From Filosporella fistucella (Eukaryota; Ascomycota; Leotiomycetes; Helotiales), in contig JAQJZZ010000011.1 of assembly GCA_030077755.1 (NCBI GenBank), positions 434,001-498,000 of the forward strand: a stretch of DNA of 64,000 nt. The letters run 5' to 3'. Below are positions 14,171-26,758 of this stretch, piece by piece (position 1 is the stretch's first letter; each line of letters starts with the position of its first letter). The notes beneath the pieces are model-generated. The model ran no database searches and was not told the origin of the DNA. It saw only the letters and a list, made by a program, of their open reading frames with translations. The position numbers were made by a program, and so were the translations under genes.

Positions 14171-16730
14171 ATGTCCGTCCTCAAAATAGTTGGAAAAGGG
14201 AAACAAAATAGTGATATTATAAGGTCAGATGACAAGGACGAGGCAATGCTGGGCGCCATGATGGTTGAAGAAAGGAGTAGGGCTATACTTATCCCTTTTT
14301 CGCAGATTATCAGGCTAAAACTGAAGCAAGAAAATGAAAAACGCAGGCTAGAGAGGCAGTTCCGACCTATGCTTGGCAAGGAAACTAGTGGTAGTCACAG
14401 TGAATCTGAACAGAAGACAGAGCCTGATATACCAATTGACCAGCCAAGTCATAAACCATCAATTGATTTCGCCACAGCGAAAAGCGATGTTTCGAGCAAA
14501 AGTTTGAATACATGTTATACCCTCCGCCGTCCCGTTCTTATTACTTATGGATACAGAGAGCCAACTCGGGATGGATCGGAATCATTAAATGCCACGGCTT
14601 TGGGAAATTCGCAGAGCACTACAGATGAATATAAGTCACTAGACGAGGGAGCGCTATCAGAAGTGAGAAACAGAGAAGATCTGTACGAATACAGGGAACG
14701 AGCTGAAAGAAATGAAAGAGAACGAAGAAGGTGGTGTCAAATGACAGGGTCAAGAGACAAGGGAAAATGCGTGACACGATCGAGAACTGATTCAAAAGTT
14801 ATATTACATAATCGCAATGCGCTTGTATACGGGAAGGGGCGACAAGAACCGAGAATGATATTATTATTGATCGAATGCGAAGGGTGAAAAGCCATTCAAT
14901 GGCAAGTAGTATAGCGAGGGGGGGGGGTCTTACTAAGAATAAAACACAACAAGATTCATTTCCATCATTACCAATAACAGAGATGAACTCGATACTCTCT
15001 TCTGAAGAGGAATCAGATTGGGAAGGAAATAGCGAGAACAGCCATTCGACCAATGGTACAGCTATTTTGGACATGGAGCAAAGTCCTCCCGGGCATCTTG
15101 AGAATCAGGATAAGATTGTGGCACGTGTCTTATCACCAGCGAAGCAAGCTGTTATGGATCGTCTCATGAGAGAGTTCTGGGCAGTATTTAACGTTGAAGC
15201 TGAGGATACTGGGAACGCAATCCCAAAACTATCACTCCCAGCTTCTGGTCGTCTATACAGCAATATGTCTGATGAAGACTTCCTGATTCCTGCAGGTAAT
15301 GTAGCGGCAGTGAGTACTGATAGCAGGGACGGAGCGGCTACAACAGAGTCCCTGCCATCTGACTCGCAGTCAAATTCGATATCCTCACGAGAGTCGGGTA
15401 ATAGTTCGAAAATCGAGCCCCAGAAGAGAAACCAGGACGAAGACCAAGATGAGAACGGCAACGAACGTGATCGTGATCCTAAAAGACGAAAGACCTTGCT
15501 GTCACCGCCGCTTGACCCCATGAATGGTGTCAAATTCAGCTGCCCGTATCGTAAGAACAACCCACAGAATCATTGTGGAAATGTCAAACAGTGGCGCACC
15601 TGTGCAATGTCACCTCTGAATAGTATAGCTAGAGTGAAGTAAGTAACTTCTAGGAATATTATTCATGGAATCCACCATTTCTCACATTCACAAGAGGTCA
15701 TCTTTATAGAAACCACTGTATCTTCCCATGCCAACGATGCAAGTGCCTTTTCAGTTCACAAGAAGAGGTTAATGCACATCTCAATCAGCCTCAAGCTTGC
15801 AAGTTCAGGGAAACACAGCGAGCAGATGGGATTACTAGTGACATCGTAGAGAGGCTAAGGTGCAAGAAAAAAGCCAGAAAGGGTCAATCGGAGGAAGAAC
15901 GATGGGTTGAAATTTATCGCCTCATATTTCCTGGCGAGGATGCCCCGTCTCCCTGTAGGCAACTTCCTACATTGTCAGATCCGTGATTGATCTTCAAGAC
16001 AAATTTTATTATTTATGTCACATCATTCGAGCAATCTAACCTTGCAGACAGATTTTGATCCTCCAAATGACTCAAAAGAGCTTTCAGACTACGAGGCGTA
16101 CTGTAGGCGAGAGCTGCCCCGCGTTTTCCGAGCAGCACTAGAAGAAGCAGTACAGAACGAAACTCAGATTGTAGAAGAAAGGGTCAGAATCCAAATAGAG
16201 GATATGCTTCGAGCATGCCAAGATCGAGTCTTTTCCAGCTACCGATCAGGAAATATCTCGAGGGTTGAAACGCCTACAATACCACCGATGGACTTCAATT
16301 CTTTAGCTGCAAGCTCTTCCACTTTTGGAAACTATGTTCCATTCAACAGCCATATTGAGGCAACTGCAGAAGCAAATTTCTTGGCTTCTGCTGCAGTTAG
16401 CGGTGAGGAGTTGCCATCGGTCAAGTCTCATGGCCAAAGCTTGGGCTCAGGCTCAGGATCCGTAAGCCATTCTTCGGGGCCAACTCAATCTTCACGAGAT
16501 AATGTAGTTGGGGATCCCCCTGTTGGGCCTGGGGTGACTGCCAGTTCTCAGATGCTAGATATACAGATTGTACTTGTACCTCCACCAGAAAAACCTGGCA
16601 ATACAGGTACTGCCAACTGGATGAGGTCGATATTGCCAATTCAAACATGTTAAATGGCGATTTTGCCGACCTGGACCTCATTGACTGGACCTCGTATCTC
16701 GCTGGGAACAACTCCACTTCGGAAGTATGA
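14171..16730 (+). CDS. Fungal C2H2-like zinc-finger protein (5' exon structure unresolved)
   Basis: The 3' part is well supported: coding to 15638, then 15710-15954, 16052-16461 and 16545-16730, all joining in frame. The spliced protein has the pattern of a common Leotiomycete/Sordariomycete family: FSCPYRKNN, a short WRTC segment, ARVKNH, then CxxC (CQRCKCLF) with a following His, and EEERWVEIYRLIFPG ending in PSPY. After it come SDYEAYCRRELPR and an acidic C-terminus (LNGDFADLDLIDWTSYL). Role unknown; nuclear by inference. Upstream, a Glu/Arg-rich frame of 238 codons from ATG 14171 stops at 14887, while the downstream frame is open only from about 14812. An intron must link them, or translation starts at 14875. 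I could not choose a donor and acceptor. A run of ten G lies at the junction. Confidence 0.72.
14918..14927. repeat. Run of ten G inside the zinc-finger gene
   Basis: A G10 homopolymer in the reading frame that begins near 14812, read as Arg-Gly-Gly-Gly. It sits close to the place where the gene model is unclear, so its length matters for the annotation. Confidence 0.9.
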
Positions 16731-17384
16731 GATCTCATGTGATTGAGTGCTGCGAATATGCTGTCAGAACCAGATTTTACAAAATTGGTATACGGACAGA
16801 AAGAGATGGTCTTCACTAGGGCAGATTCCTTGGTCATATGCTACGAAGCAGTTGCATCTCTGGCAAGAAGAGATGATGGATGTAAATTGTATATATTAGG
16901 TCGGATGTACGCTTTGGGGATTGAATCTTCTAGAGAAGACTACCGATGGAGTTGGGATAAGATGGAAGGATTTGGTATACGATATGGCACGCTCACAAAC
17001 ATGAAATTTTTGCCACCATACATACCTTAGAACTTATCACCCATATTTAGTATCAATATTTGATTCAACCCATAATGTGATTGATTACACGCAGCCTGAT
17101 CTCCAAATTCTGGTGATTATTGTACTGTACACATAGAGCAAGGGATGGAATTGCTGTGCTGGGAGCGCTCGCATTAGCTACCGTTAGCGAGCTATTCAGG
17201 CTTCGGATGCTTCCGCTCCAGGCTCAGGTAACTGGAGTGATGGCCCTTGTCCCCGGAAAGTGCCCGCGACGGCGGTAGAAAATCCGACACCCTTAATTCT
17301 GAGTTGCTTCAAGTAAGCCTTTTTATCTTCCCCACGAAAGAGGGCTCTAAAGCATGGGGCCAATTTTTTACAGGCACATTGATA
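16731..17384. other. Intergenic region before the PrpF-like gene
   Basis: Holds the 3' end of the zinc-finger gene and the promoter of the PrpF-like gene. A 95-codon frame at 16743-17030 starts 12 bases after the zinc-finger stop. It resembles no known domain and is probably chance or untranslated region. Confidence 0.45.
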
Positions 17385-18641
17385 ATGGCTAGCACTATCG
17401 TATTTTCTTTGCGACATTCTCTACTCTCAATGGGACGAAACCTATTGCGTTATTCCAGCAAGGTTAGATACACGTCCACGATGAAGCGAAATCGACTTCC
17501 AGCTGCCTACTACCGTGGCGGCACCTCCCGAGCTATTATGTTTCGCCAGCAAGATCTGCCTTCCTCTCGCTCAGCATGGGATCCAATTTTCCTCGGGACA
17601 ATCGGTTCCCCGGATCCCAATGGCAGACAACTGGACGGTTTAGGAGGGGGCATATCAAGTCTCTCAAAAGTATGCGTTATTGGACCATCTACAAAAGACG
17701 GTTCAGATGTAGACTATACGTTTGCGGCTATTGGGGTTAAGAATCCGGAGGTGGACTATAGCAGCAATTGCGGGAATATGACGAGTGCTATTGGGCCTTT
17801 TGCTGTAGATTCAGGGTTGGTGGAGAGAGCAGATGGAGAGGCGGTTGTGAGGATACACAATACCAATACGGGGAAGATTATACATTCTACGTTTCCAGTT
17901 GTGGACGGAGAAGCTGTTGCCAGTGGAGACTTTGCTATCGATGGGGTGGCGGGAACGGCTGCCAAAATTCAGCTGGCATTTTTAGACCCTGCGTTAGCAT
18001 ACTATTTTTTCAATTTGGATTTATAGCTGATCATGCACAGGGGCTCGAAGACTGGCAAATTGCTTCCTACTGGCAATAGGATCGATACATTTGATGGCTT
18101 GGAAGTTACCTGCATTGATGCTGGGAACCCATGTGTCTTTGTTCGAGCAAATGATTTAGGTGTCGATGGTACGATTCTCCCAGATGAGATTGATACACAT
18201 CCCACGCTCCTCACAAGACTCGATTCTATACGACGAAAAGCATCTGTGGCTATGGGGATCAGCAATGATGAGGCTTCTACCCCTGGGTCAATCCCAAAGA
18301 TTGCTATGGTATCGAAGCCAATATCCCACACCCTCCTCTCTGGGGAACAGATCAATGGCAAAAGTGTTGATCTTGTGGTGAGAGCTTTATCAGTAGGTCA
18401 GCCCCATCGAGCTGTCCCTATTACGGTTGCTATGGCCTTGGCTGGTGCGGCTAATCTGAAGGGCACAACAGCCAATTCCTGCGTCTCAAGTGAGAGAGCA
18501 GATCCTGATGGAATCACATTAGGTCACTCGAGCGGGAAGATTGTCGTGGGAGCTGAGTTCGATAAGGATGGCGGCTTGATCAGCGCGAAGGTTTTCAGGA
18601 CGGCACGAAGACTTATGGAAGGCACTGTATACTGGAAGTGA
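17385..18641 (+). CDS. PrpF-like isomerase (2-methylaconitate / 4-oxalomesaconate tautomerase family)
   Basis: Exons 17385-17992 and 18041-18641 give 402 residues. PrpF proteins have a diaminopimelate-epimerase fold and shift double bonds in methylaconitate- or oxalomesaconate-type acids. Fungal members are poorly characterised, so the substrate is not assigned. The first 30 residues are Ser/Arg/Leu-rich and look like a mitochondrial presequence. The conserved start YYRGGTSR is at about 42-49, a GGGISSLSKVC segment near 87-97, and the cysteine of SSNCGNMTSA near 129. The second exon has GNPCVFVRANDLGVDG. ATG 17385 is the first in-frame ATG. The 48-base intron (donor GTTAGC) restores the family sequence DPA-GSKTGKLLPTG. 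Confidence 0.9.
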
Positions 18642-19320
18642 GCTGATGCTTGTTATATTCAATCGTCATTGGATGGCTTCTGCTGGCAAGGACAGCTTGG
18701 CATTGGCTCCTGCCCAGTGATTCCAGGGACCCGGGCAGTATATATGAGCATAGACAAGCGATTCTTCGAGACAAGATGCCCAAGTGCTAGTACACACGTT
18801 CATGTATAGAAACCTCTACAGGTCCAAATAAAGACAAGATTTCCTCAACCCCCACACCACCCGGTAGATCCGCTCCATAATGTCATGGGTGTACAAGTTC
18901 CGCGGCGGGCCACCTCAATCTAGCTTCATTCTCCGGCATCTCCATCGAATAATCACAGCTCACCTTCAATGCTCGAGCTTGTTGCAAGTCGCGTTTCCTT
19001 TTCCCCTGCCTGGAGAGCTCAATTGTTTGCGCCATGACTTAGCGTGGGACGCTGAGGCTGCTGAATGGAAAGTCAGGCGAGAACCGGATGTGACTATTCG
19101 TCCGTCACACCTGCCTTATGCATAAAAACAAACCTTCGACACGTCGACAATGCACTGGGAGAGGGGCAAAGTGTGGGGCAGAGATATACTTCCGGGGTTC
19201 TTCTGGGGATTTTATGGTTTGGCTCGGATTTATCTCGTCTTATTTTAGGTTTTTAGGGTTTATATTCTCTTACTCTCTTTCATAGATTTCTAGAACGGCT
19301 GATTGATTAATATCTTCGTC
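18642..19320. other. Intergenic region before the transaldolase-like gene
   Basis: About 680 bases with the promoter of the next gene; a TTTAGGTTTTTAGGGTTT run and a CT-rich leader precede the ATG at 19321. No gene seen. Confidence 0.45.
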
Positions 19321-20613
19321 ATGGCTACGGAACAGACCTTGTTGCAGTTGCTGCAGACGCGGACCGTGGTGCATTGTGATACGATGGATGTTGAGGGTTT
19401 GCTATTCTTCTCCCGTGATACTGTCATGGCTAATTGTATAGTTCCCAAATCTCTGGGCCCGTTTGTAGATTGCACTTCAAATCAGGTATGACTATTAAAC
19501 GGCAACATTGCTAAATTTTGAATTGCTGCTTATACATTGCCAGGCAATCGCATTCTTCGAGCTCCAGAAACCAGTCCATGTTTCAACCTTGCAGGAGTCC
19601 TGTGAGTTGGCTAAGAGACTCTCTGCAGGGTTCCCAGGCGTTACAGCTACGCAATTAGCAGTCGATATTGCTGTAAGTTACAATGAGCATCTGAACGTAT
19701 AGCAAATCGCTCAACTTGATTAGATGTGCAAATTGCAGCTTGGGATCTCTCGTTTTGTCACTGGATATGTGCATGTCCAAACAAATCCATACTTTTCTTA
19801 TGATACAGACAATACAATTCATAATGCTCGCAGTAAGTATTCCTTGGCACGATCTATCCTATCGATTTAAACTATATCTACAGGAATTGTGCAAATATTT
19901 GAAATTCTGGACCCGAAGTTTGATACTTCAAGAGTATGTATCAAAATACCTACAACCTGGGAAGGTCTACAAGCATGCCGAACACTTCAACAATCTGGTA
20001 TCACCACTTTGGCAACAACTCTTTTTACTATTGAGCAAGCTAGCTTGGCTGGAGAGGTCGGATGTCACTATATCGCCCCATATGTCAATGAGTTGAAAGT
20101 CCATTTTGAAGAGGGGTAAACTGTTTTCCTTCTCCTTGCCCCACATTTGACTGATATATCCTAGATTTGTTGATCACAACAAAGCACAAAAAATGTGTTT
20201 ACAGGCTCAGAAATTATATGAAGAGCATGGTATCAAGACTCAGGTCCTTCCAGCAAGTCTGACTTCGATTGCTGAAATTATGGCACTTGCTGGCGTCCAC
20301 TGTATCACCATAGCTCCAGGACTGCTGCAAGAGCTAGCTACCACACCTGCTTCTACCAACACAACGAAGTCTCTTTTCGATGAGACAGCAGATAGCAATG
20401 AGTCGCATCCTTTGATATCTTACTTTCATGACAGGGGTAAGTATCAAATTGCTTTCACTCGGAGTGGAAATGGAGAGGGCGAGAGGAAATTGAGTCAGGT
20501 ATGCAGCATACGTATTTCTGGGACTGTTCAAATTTTGACTGAAATAGGCGATCAACATATTCTGTGACATGCAGGATAAATTAGAAGCTATGCTCAAATG
20601 TTGCCGAGAGTAA
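19321..20613 (+). CDS. Transaldolase-family protein
   Basis: Six exons (19321-19485, 19544-19672, 19724-19832, 19884-20115, 20165-20498, 20548-20613) give 344 residues, close to the size of a transaldolase TIM barrel. Transaldolase moves a dihydroxyacetone unit between sugar phosphates in the pentose phosphate pathway. The Schiff-base lysine is in CIKIPTTWEG (about K155), and the preceding strand reads IFEILDPKFDTSRV. The C-terminus (AINIFCDMQDKLEAM) also fits the family. The N-terminal 50 residues diverge from housekeeping Tal1, so this may be an accessory paralogue rather than the main enzyme; that is inference. It is convergent with the dehydrogenase gene, with 60 bases between the stops. 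Confidence 0.88.
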
Positions 20614-20673
20614 TGCGTAAAGCTGTACAATAGAGTGTGCAAAGAAAATTTACCGAAAACGAAGATTGGAGCC

Positions 20674-21813
20674 TCAAAAGCCCTCATTGATAGTGTAGCC
20701 ACTGTGACAAGTCAACCATATTTTCTAGACCTCAGATAAAGGTACGTACCCATCAATCATCAAATTTACTCCGTTGACCAAGCTCATCCTGGGGGTGCTG
20801 AGAAGCACGACAGCATCACCGACCTCCTCTTCTTTTGCTGCCCGTCCCTGGCGACTTAGAATTGCTTCCCATCCCTCCATTGGCATCTGCGTGCCAACGA
20901 TTGGTTTCAAGAGGTTAGTCAAGAGAAAGCCGGGGGAAACAGAATTGACTCGGATGCCGTGCTCGCGAGCTTCAAGTGCAGCCTTTTTCCTTATTAGCGG
21001 CATCAACGTCTCGAGCGAGGATGGGCTTACAGTCTTTGTGATTCCTACCACTGCATGTTTAGAAGCTGTGTACGCCGATGAACCAGTGATGGACATCACG
21101 GAATTTACGGACGCGCAATTGACTATCGAACCTCGTTGTGCAACTCGGCCTTCCTCACTACCAAGAAATCAATACGCGCCGTATCACGTCAGCGCAGCAA
21201 ACTTACACTTCAATGGACTCCTGCTTCATCATCTGGATAATCTCATGCTTGGTGCTCAAGAAAACACCAGTACTGTTCACGGCCATCCCTTTCTGGAAAT
21301 CGTCGAGGCTCGTCTCATAAGTTTGTTTCAGGCCTCCGAGAATACCCGCAAAGTTTCTGAGCCAAGATGAGTGATCATGAACTGTGATTTGGAAAAGAGA
21401 TGCTTCTTACGCTGCATAATCGATTCGTCCAAATTCCTTCACTGCTGCAGCGACAGCTCTTTCCACGTCTTCTTCTTTCGTGACGTCTGCTTGAACAGCA
21501 AGACACTGGACATTGTCTCGTTATTTCAAGTACTCAGCGGTCAATCACAGAGTGGAAGGAACATACCTTCGTGCCGAAGGATTCAACAATCTTCTTCCCT
21601 TCCTCCAGTGTTTCTGGGTTGATATCTACAATCACGACACCTTTTGCACCATCCCTTGCGAACGAAACAGCAATTGCATTTCCCAAGCCTCGAGCACCTC
21701 CTGTGATGAATGCAATACCTGGGGCTATGGGGCCATTGCGTTTGGAGGGGGTACTCTGTTGGGTGTTAGTAGAAGGTCCTTATTTCCGAAGCTGACAGAA
21801 GGAAACGTACCAT
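20674..21813 (-). CDS. Short-chain dehydrogenase/reductase (SDR), 274 residues
   Basis: Seven minus-strand exons: 21813-21811, 21755-21567, 21505-21411, 21356-21207, 21157-21031, 20982-20750, 20701-20674. It is a classical NAD(P)-dependent oxidoreductase with a cofactor motif TGGARGLG (about 19-26), catalytic Ser near 162 and YTASK (Y175, K179); substrate unknown. The first exon is only the ATG, with a perfect GTACGT donor right after it; the next exon begins STPSKRNG. The last short exon replaces a read-through end with GGYTINEGF, the usual SDR C-terminus, which supports splicing there. It is tail to tail with the transaldolase-like gene. Confidence 0.9.
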
Positions 21814-23637
21814 TGTGTTCAGATCCGAAATCTGGGAATAATATCACACAATTATAAAAAATTTCAGATCTATATCACAGGAAAACAATTCAATCGTTGT
21901 TTTTTCTCTGAAGAAAACCCCTCCATGACAGATCTCACCGAACGAAAGCTCTCCTAGCCTCGCCCGAACTTCCCAACTATCATCATTTTGGTGCTTTTTT
22001 CACACGACCGAGGAACAGGGACTTTCGGAACGCTGACCAGTGTCTTTCGAGGCTATGGGCATTCTGATGACTATGATAGACTTGGACTTAGCGTTGGGTG
22101 GACCCCGCACTGGAACGAATGCGGGGTACGGGACTCGATCTGAGCGAGGAACCCGAAGTTCTGGGTCGGGATTGATAGAGATTTGATATGCTTCATCTTT
22201 ATTTTTCTCGTTTCGGTCCAAAAGATCATTTCCATTTGAAGTTGCTACGGTTTATATTTTGCGTAGTCGCGATATGCTTCACAATTGTACATTGTGTTCA
22301 TTTATCTGTTGCACTGCTGAGTCAAATTTGAGTGAACTGCGTCCATTGACACCAGCAGCACAAATGATTCGGGCTGCTATTACACGGGGTGTCGTTTATC
22401 ATGGCACATTTTCCTCGGAAATTTCACAGTCTATCTACTGTTGTCGTACTGCCTCATTGTCGTTATCCCATTCCATTATTCGTGGCTGGCTTGCATAGTC
22501 GTTTGTCTATTGCAGAATTCAGATAAAAATTGAACTATTCGAAGATAATATCAATGATCCAAACGGTGAGGCTATTGGAGAAATCATTCTGTTAGGGAGG
22601 GGCCCGAATTCGAGGAGTTCCAAAATTGCCATCCCAAGTCTTTGTTTAATCGGCACAACCCAGCCAGCTGCTTCGACCGGCGCATTTAGCAATTGACAAA
22701 GTGATTTGTCTTCTTCTTCATCATCTTCCTCTCATCACACCAAGAAGACTACTACGACCGTAGCTCGGGAAGATCGTACAAAGGCGGACATGGCGTGAAA
22801 GAGGCAGTGAGGCACAGATAGACTTTTTGAACATCAGGGCTTTGAGATTCTATGCTTTGGGTACCCTGTATAGAGATGAATAATAGATCATTTTGACATT
22901 GTATGTAGATAGTAGACTCTTGAGCTCCACCTGAGAGGGACATTCGTTCTTTGCTACTTCTGACGACCTGGAAAAGATGGTTCATTGTGATGGTAGAGAG
23001 GTTCCTTCCCTGTGCCATCACCAGCTGCTCCTTCCTTTCATCAGCGTACTGTCTGTCTATTAGGGACAGACACACACGGTTAAGTAGATCATCATCATCG
23101 CACACATGATTGTCTTGTCTTGCGTGTGCCTTCACATACAGTATCTACTTACAGGACCCTTCTTGATTACGGGCTGCCTCGCCTCATGAGCTATTTGGAG
23201 TAATGCTGCGATTTTGTTCACCTACTATAGGACTGTCTTTTTATCTCTATTCTGCCTGCGGTTAGGCTCTCACCTCGACGCGAATACATTAGTCTGCTCC
23301 AGACTGGGTGATCACATATCCCTCCGCTTGCAAGTAACCAAAATGGAGGTTGGATGTTTTTCGCCCTCTCATACAGGCCTCCATCTCAACAAGTGCATGC
23401 ATACATGTGCAGAATGTGGTTGAGCTGCATGGAACCTTCTACGCCGATGACTCGATCGGTTGGTGCGTGTATGTACGTTGGTTGGCGGCCTCTCTGCACG
23501 AGGCCCGAAGCGCTGATGGAACAGCTCACTCTCAGCATCACGAGAAAATGTCAATATCTTCTATATACTGAATCACAAATGCACATCATCGTCGAATTTC
23601 ACATCGCTGGCCTGGGAATGAAATTCATTGAGCCAAC
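21814..23637. other. Intergenic region, 1.8 kb
   Basis: Contains the SDR promoter and the promoter of the DUF4238 gene. Open frames (for example the 127-codon minus-strand frame at 22752-23135) are low in complexity or featureless and have no splice signals that extend them. No gene supported. Confidence 0.45.
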
Positions 23638-26084
23638 ATGACAGAAAGCACCCCCTTTCCAAACGCTGAGAAATCTCGATATCACCACTTCATCCCTCAA
23701 TTCATTCTGAAAAATTTTGGTCATAAATACAAACCTTCATCCACATCGCAAAGAAAACGGAAAGCTAGGCAACGTATTTTCCCAGGGGACGTACTGGTCA
23801 AAGGCATCTGTCTAACTGGCCCTCATGTGGCACTTACTGATACAAAAGTTGCAAGGACATTCGGGGTTCAAGGTCTATATGCTGATGCAACAAATTCCTC
23901 AGATAAGGAACACATCGAGAACTTGCTAGGCGACCTTGAACAAGACACTTCAGAAATTATTGCCCAAATCAAATCCGATCATGAGAGCGGGAGAGGGTTG
24001 ATCCCTTTAAGTCGGAGTAAGAAAGATACACTGCGCAAATTTCTGTTTATCATGAAATATCGTCGGCCCAATGTACGCGATAAGTACGCATGTTCTATTG
24101 AGGATTTTGAAAGTCCTGAGAAAGAGCATCTGCAAGAATGCATGCGATTTCGAGGATTTCGGAGCCCGTTGGACGTTTGGCTCAACAACATTAAAGCAAT
24201 GCTGGAGATCAAAATGGATGCCGGCTGTCAGTGGGAAGAAGAGCTTCGCCAAAAAGCATACGCACCAGATGCTATGCAGTTCATTGTTCACACACGCCTA
24301 TTCTACCTCTCATTTTGCACCCCTTCAGAACCGGATGACGAATTTCTTATGACAGAGAATAGCTACGGTATCCACGAGGGTCCAAAAAGCACCATAGCAG
24401 ATCCTATGTCCGGCAAAATCTTGGCAACATTCTACACAGAATATCATACGTTTGCACATATCGCTCCCGATTTAACGATGATCCTTCGGAGTTTCCTCTT
24501 ACCTTCACCCCGCGATGATTGGTGTGAGAGTGTCAAACAAACGCGAAAGATGTTACAAGAGTTCAACATATCAATGCACAACTTTCCGGAAAGATGCTCT
24601 TCAATTTTGGAGGATCTCCCTGTCACCAAGGCGACAAACTCATACTCGAAGATTGTGAATGGCCGTTTGGTTCCAAGGCGGGTAGGCTCCACCCTGAAAT
24701 CTGATGACACATTCTACTTCCGTATCTTTCCCATATCAAGCGACCATGTTAACAAAATCAACATGGTCCTACTGGATGAAGCGTGGCCTACTTCCTTGAT
24801 TATTTTCAAGACCAATCGCTGCGCCCAAAGGGCTCTTGAGCACTACCTCTGCTTTGACCCTATAGACTGTAACCACGGACTCAAACTCATCTTCCCAGGG
24901 ACAGATACTCTTCGCGTGACGTACTTCAAAAACTTGGAAGATGCTGTTAAATTACTTGGTGGCAATGTATCCGCTACTTATAGATTTGATGATGGCACAC
25001 TTGAGGGTGTGCTGACTAGAGACCAAGATCAGCTCATTGACCTAGTAAGTAAAAATAACGAGGTATTGGAAACATACTACAAAATAAGTAAGTGGGTGGG
25101 AGATATTGAAATACACTTCATTGACAGAGACAGGTGGTAAAGAGGTCATCGATCGAAAAGACTTTGAGCAATCAAGGATAATGCTCAAGTTACGTATCAA
25201 AATAGATACATGGACTGGCAAGCTTCACGAGCAATTCCGTCAGAAAGTCCGAGACGATCTGAGGCAATTCTACTGGGAACTGCCGCCGCAGCGTCTTTGG
25301 CTTTACTTAAAACGCCTGAGGTTTTTGATGAATGGTGGGACGATATTGGGATTGCGAAGTGACGTGCATGATTACACCCTTCCCGCAGAGCTACTTCCAG
25401 GCCCGGAAGATGTTGTGGCGAATAGTGAGTATTCCTCCAAGGCTTTAAGAGTTCCCGAAGCTCACTGACGCCTGAAACAGTGCGTGAAATATTCTTCCCA
25501 AGCAGCTTGCCTCGAATTTTGTATTTTGCTGCTGATTATCATCTGAGGCTGAGCGATCTAAAGTTTGGAGTAGCTTGGGGATTCAACTATGATGAAGAAG
25601 GATATCGAAGATTAAAGGAAGAGAAAGCTCTAGTCTTCGGACCGCAAGGTATGTTCCGCTTCGAAATTTGACAGATACTGGTCTATCTTTACTAAATTGT
25701 CTCTTTTGTGACACAGGGAGCATTTGCGACTGTGGTACGTGATTCTTGACTGCCCCACCCCTTCTAAAAACTCATATATGTACAGGAGTTCTTCCAATTC
25801 AACTTACCGCAAGAGAATTTCAAGGCTGTTTACCAGAGGGTTGTTCATTGGAAGCAATATTGAAAAATGAACTCCTGGATCCAGCCTTGGTAGAATTTCT
25901 AGACCATATTCTAAACTCGAAGGAACGAACTGAGATGGCAACCCGTCTGGCGGTGAAACTGTTTTACAAGGATTTAATGAAAAATGATATATTCGATGTG
26001 CTTTTCAACATCATCTTCCCTGTCTTCTTATTCACGCCGAGGAAGCAACGAAGCATAATTTGGAAGTCTGAGGAATTGGTATAA
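23638..26084 (+). CDS. DUF4238-domain protein
   Basis: Five exons: 23638-25087, 25134-25424 (25128 is an equally in-frame acceptor), 25481-25648, 25717-25734 and 25786-26084, giving about 741 residues. The start carries HHFIPQFILKNFG (about 16-28), the mark of DUF4238. This family is found in bacteria and fungi, has no firmly known function and is sometimes discussed near nuclease-like folds. The rest is soluble, without signal peptide or membrane segments, and has several Trp/Arg-rich stretches. The C-terminal half, from exon 2 on, matches nothing I recognise. Exon 4 is an 18-base microexon supported by good splice sites and unbroken frame. The long first exon next to several small ones could reflect an extended or fused gene. 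Confidence 0.78.
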
Positions 26085-26758
26085 GTACGGAAAATACGAG
26101 TAATTCGATTAGAGATTGACAATTTCGAGGAAAGGGGGTGATAACAATGACAATGTGTAGATTGCATGTGCGAAAATGCACTTGCATCTTGCTATAATGA
26201 ACATTTAGCTCAAGTCTCCCTGTAGGATAAATGCTTATCTGAGCGTGAGGTCAAGTTGGAGGAACTGGAAGGGTAGAGCGGCTAAATATCGGGGATGGAC
26301 ACCCTCCACTCATCCACATCCAGTTTTATCCGGACATCAATCTCAATTCATCCAAGCCGACCCCATACCCCACCTCCGCACCTCTTTTCATCAGGAACCA
26401 TCTTGTATAGGTTACCGACATATATTTTTTCCGTGTATAATCACTAGGTAGCTGTTCTACCGAAGTACCGAATCACTTAGGCAGCATGGCAATGATCAGC
26501 ATCCCAAGTGTCTGGTGGAAACCTTTTTCCAGCGTACCATCCCATCTTCGGGGAGGGGAGGCTAAAGTAACGTGATAGATGAAGGGAGTATATAGCATCA
26601 ATGTCCATCATTGAGAGGAAGGTAGGTTCAGTCTCACTATCTCGAGTCAAGAACGGTTTTTGTGAGAGACGCTCGGAGTCATCGTTCGATCTTATTGTCG
26701 GAATGCAGCCTCAGGGAGAATCTGGTTCGCAATGATGTTTATAAATTCCGAGAAGAAC
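26085..26758. other. Intergenic region before the secreted glycosidase
   Basis: 3' end of the DUF4238 gene and promoter of the glycosidase gene. GGAGTATATAGCAT near 26585-26598 could serve as a TATA element. No gene seen. Confidence 0.45.

Noticed and set aside
14171..14930. Idea that the G10 run causes the frame switch in the zinc-finger gene
   Set aside because: The upstream frame already stops at 14887, before the G run, so a miscounted G cannot join the two frames by itself.
16743..17030. 95-codon frame after the zinc-finger stop
   Set aside because: It starts 12 bases after the stop of a well-supported gene and shows no family features.
20725..20760. Unspliced C-terminus of the SDR ending at 20725
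   Set aside because: Splicing at GTACGT gives the usual GGYTI-type SDR ending in frame, which fits the family better.
22752..23135. 127-codon minus-strand frame
   Set aside because: No convincing ATG context, no splice signals and no recognisable sequence.
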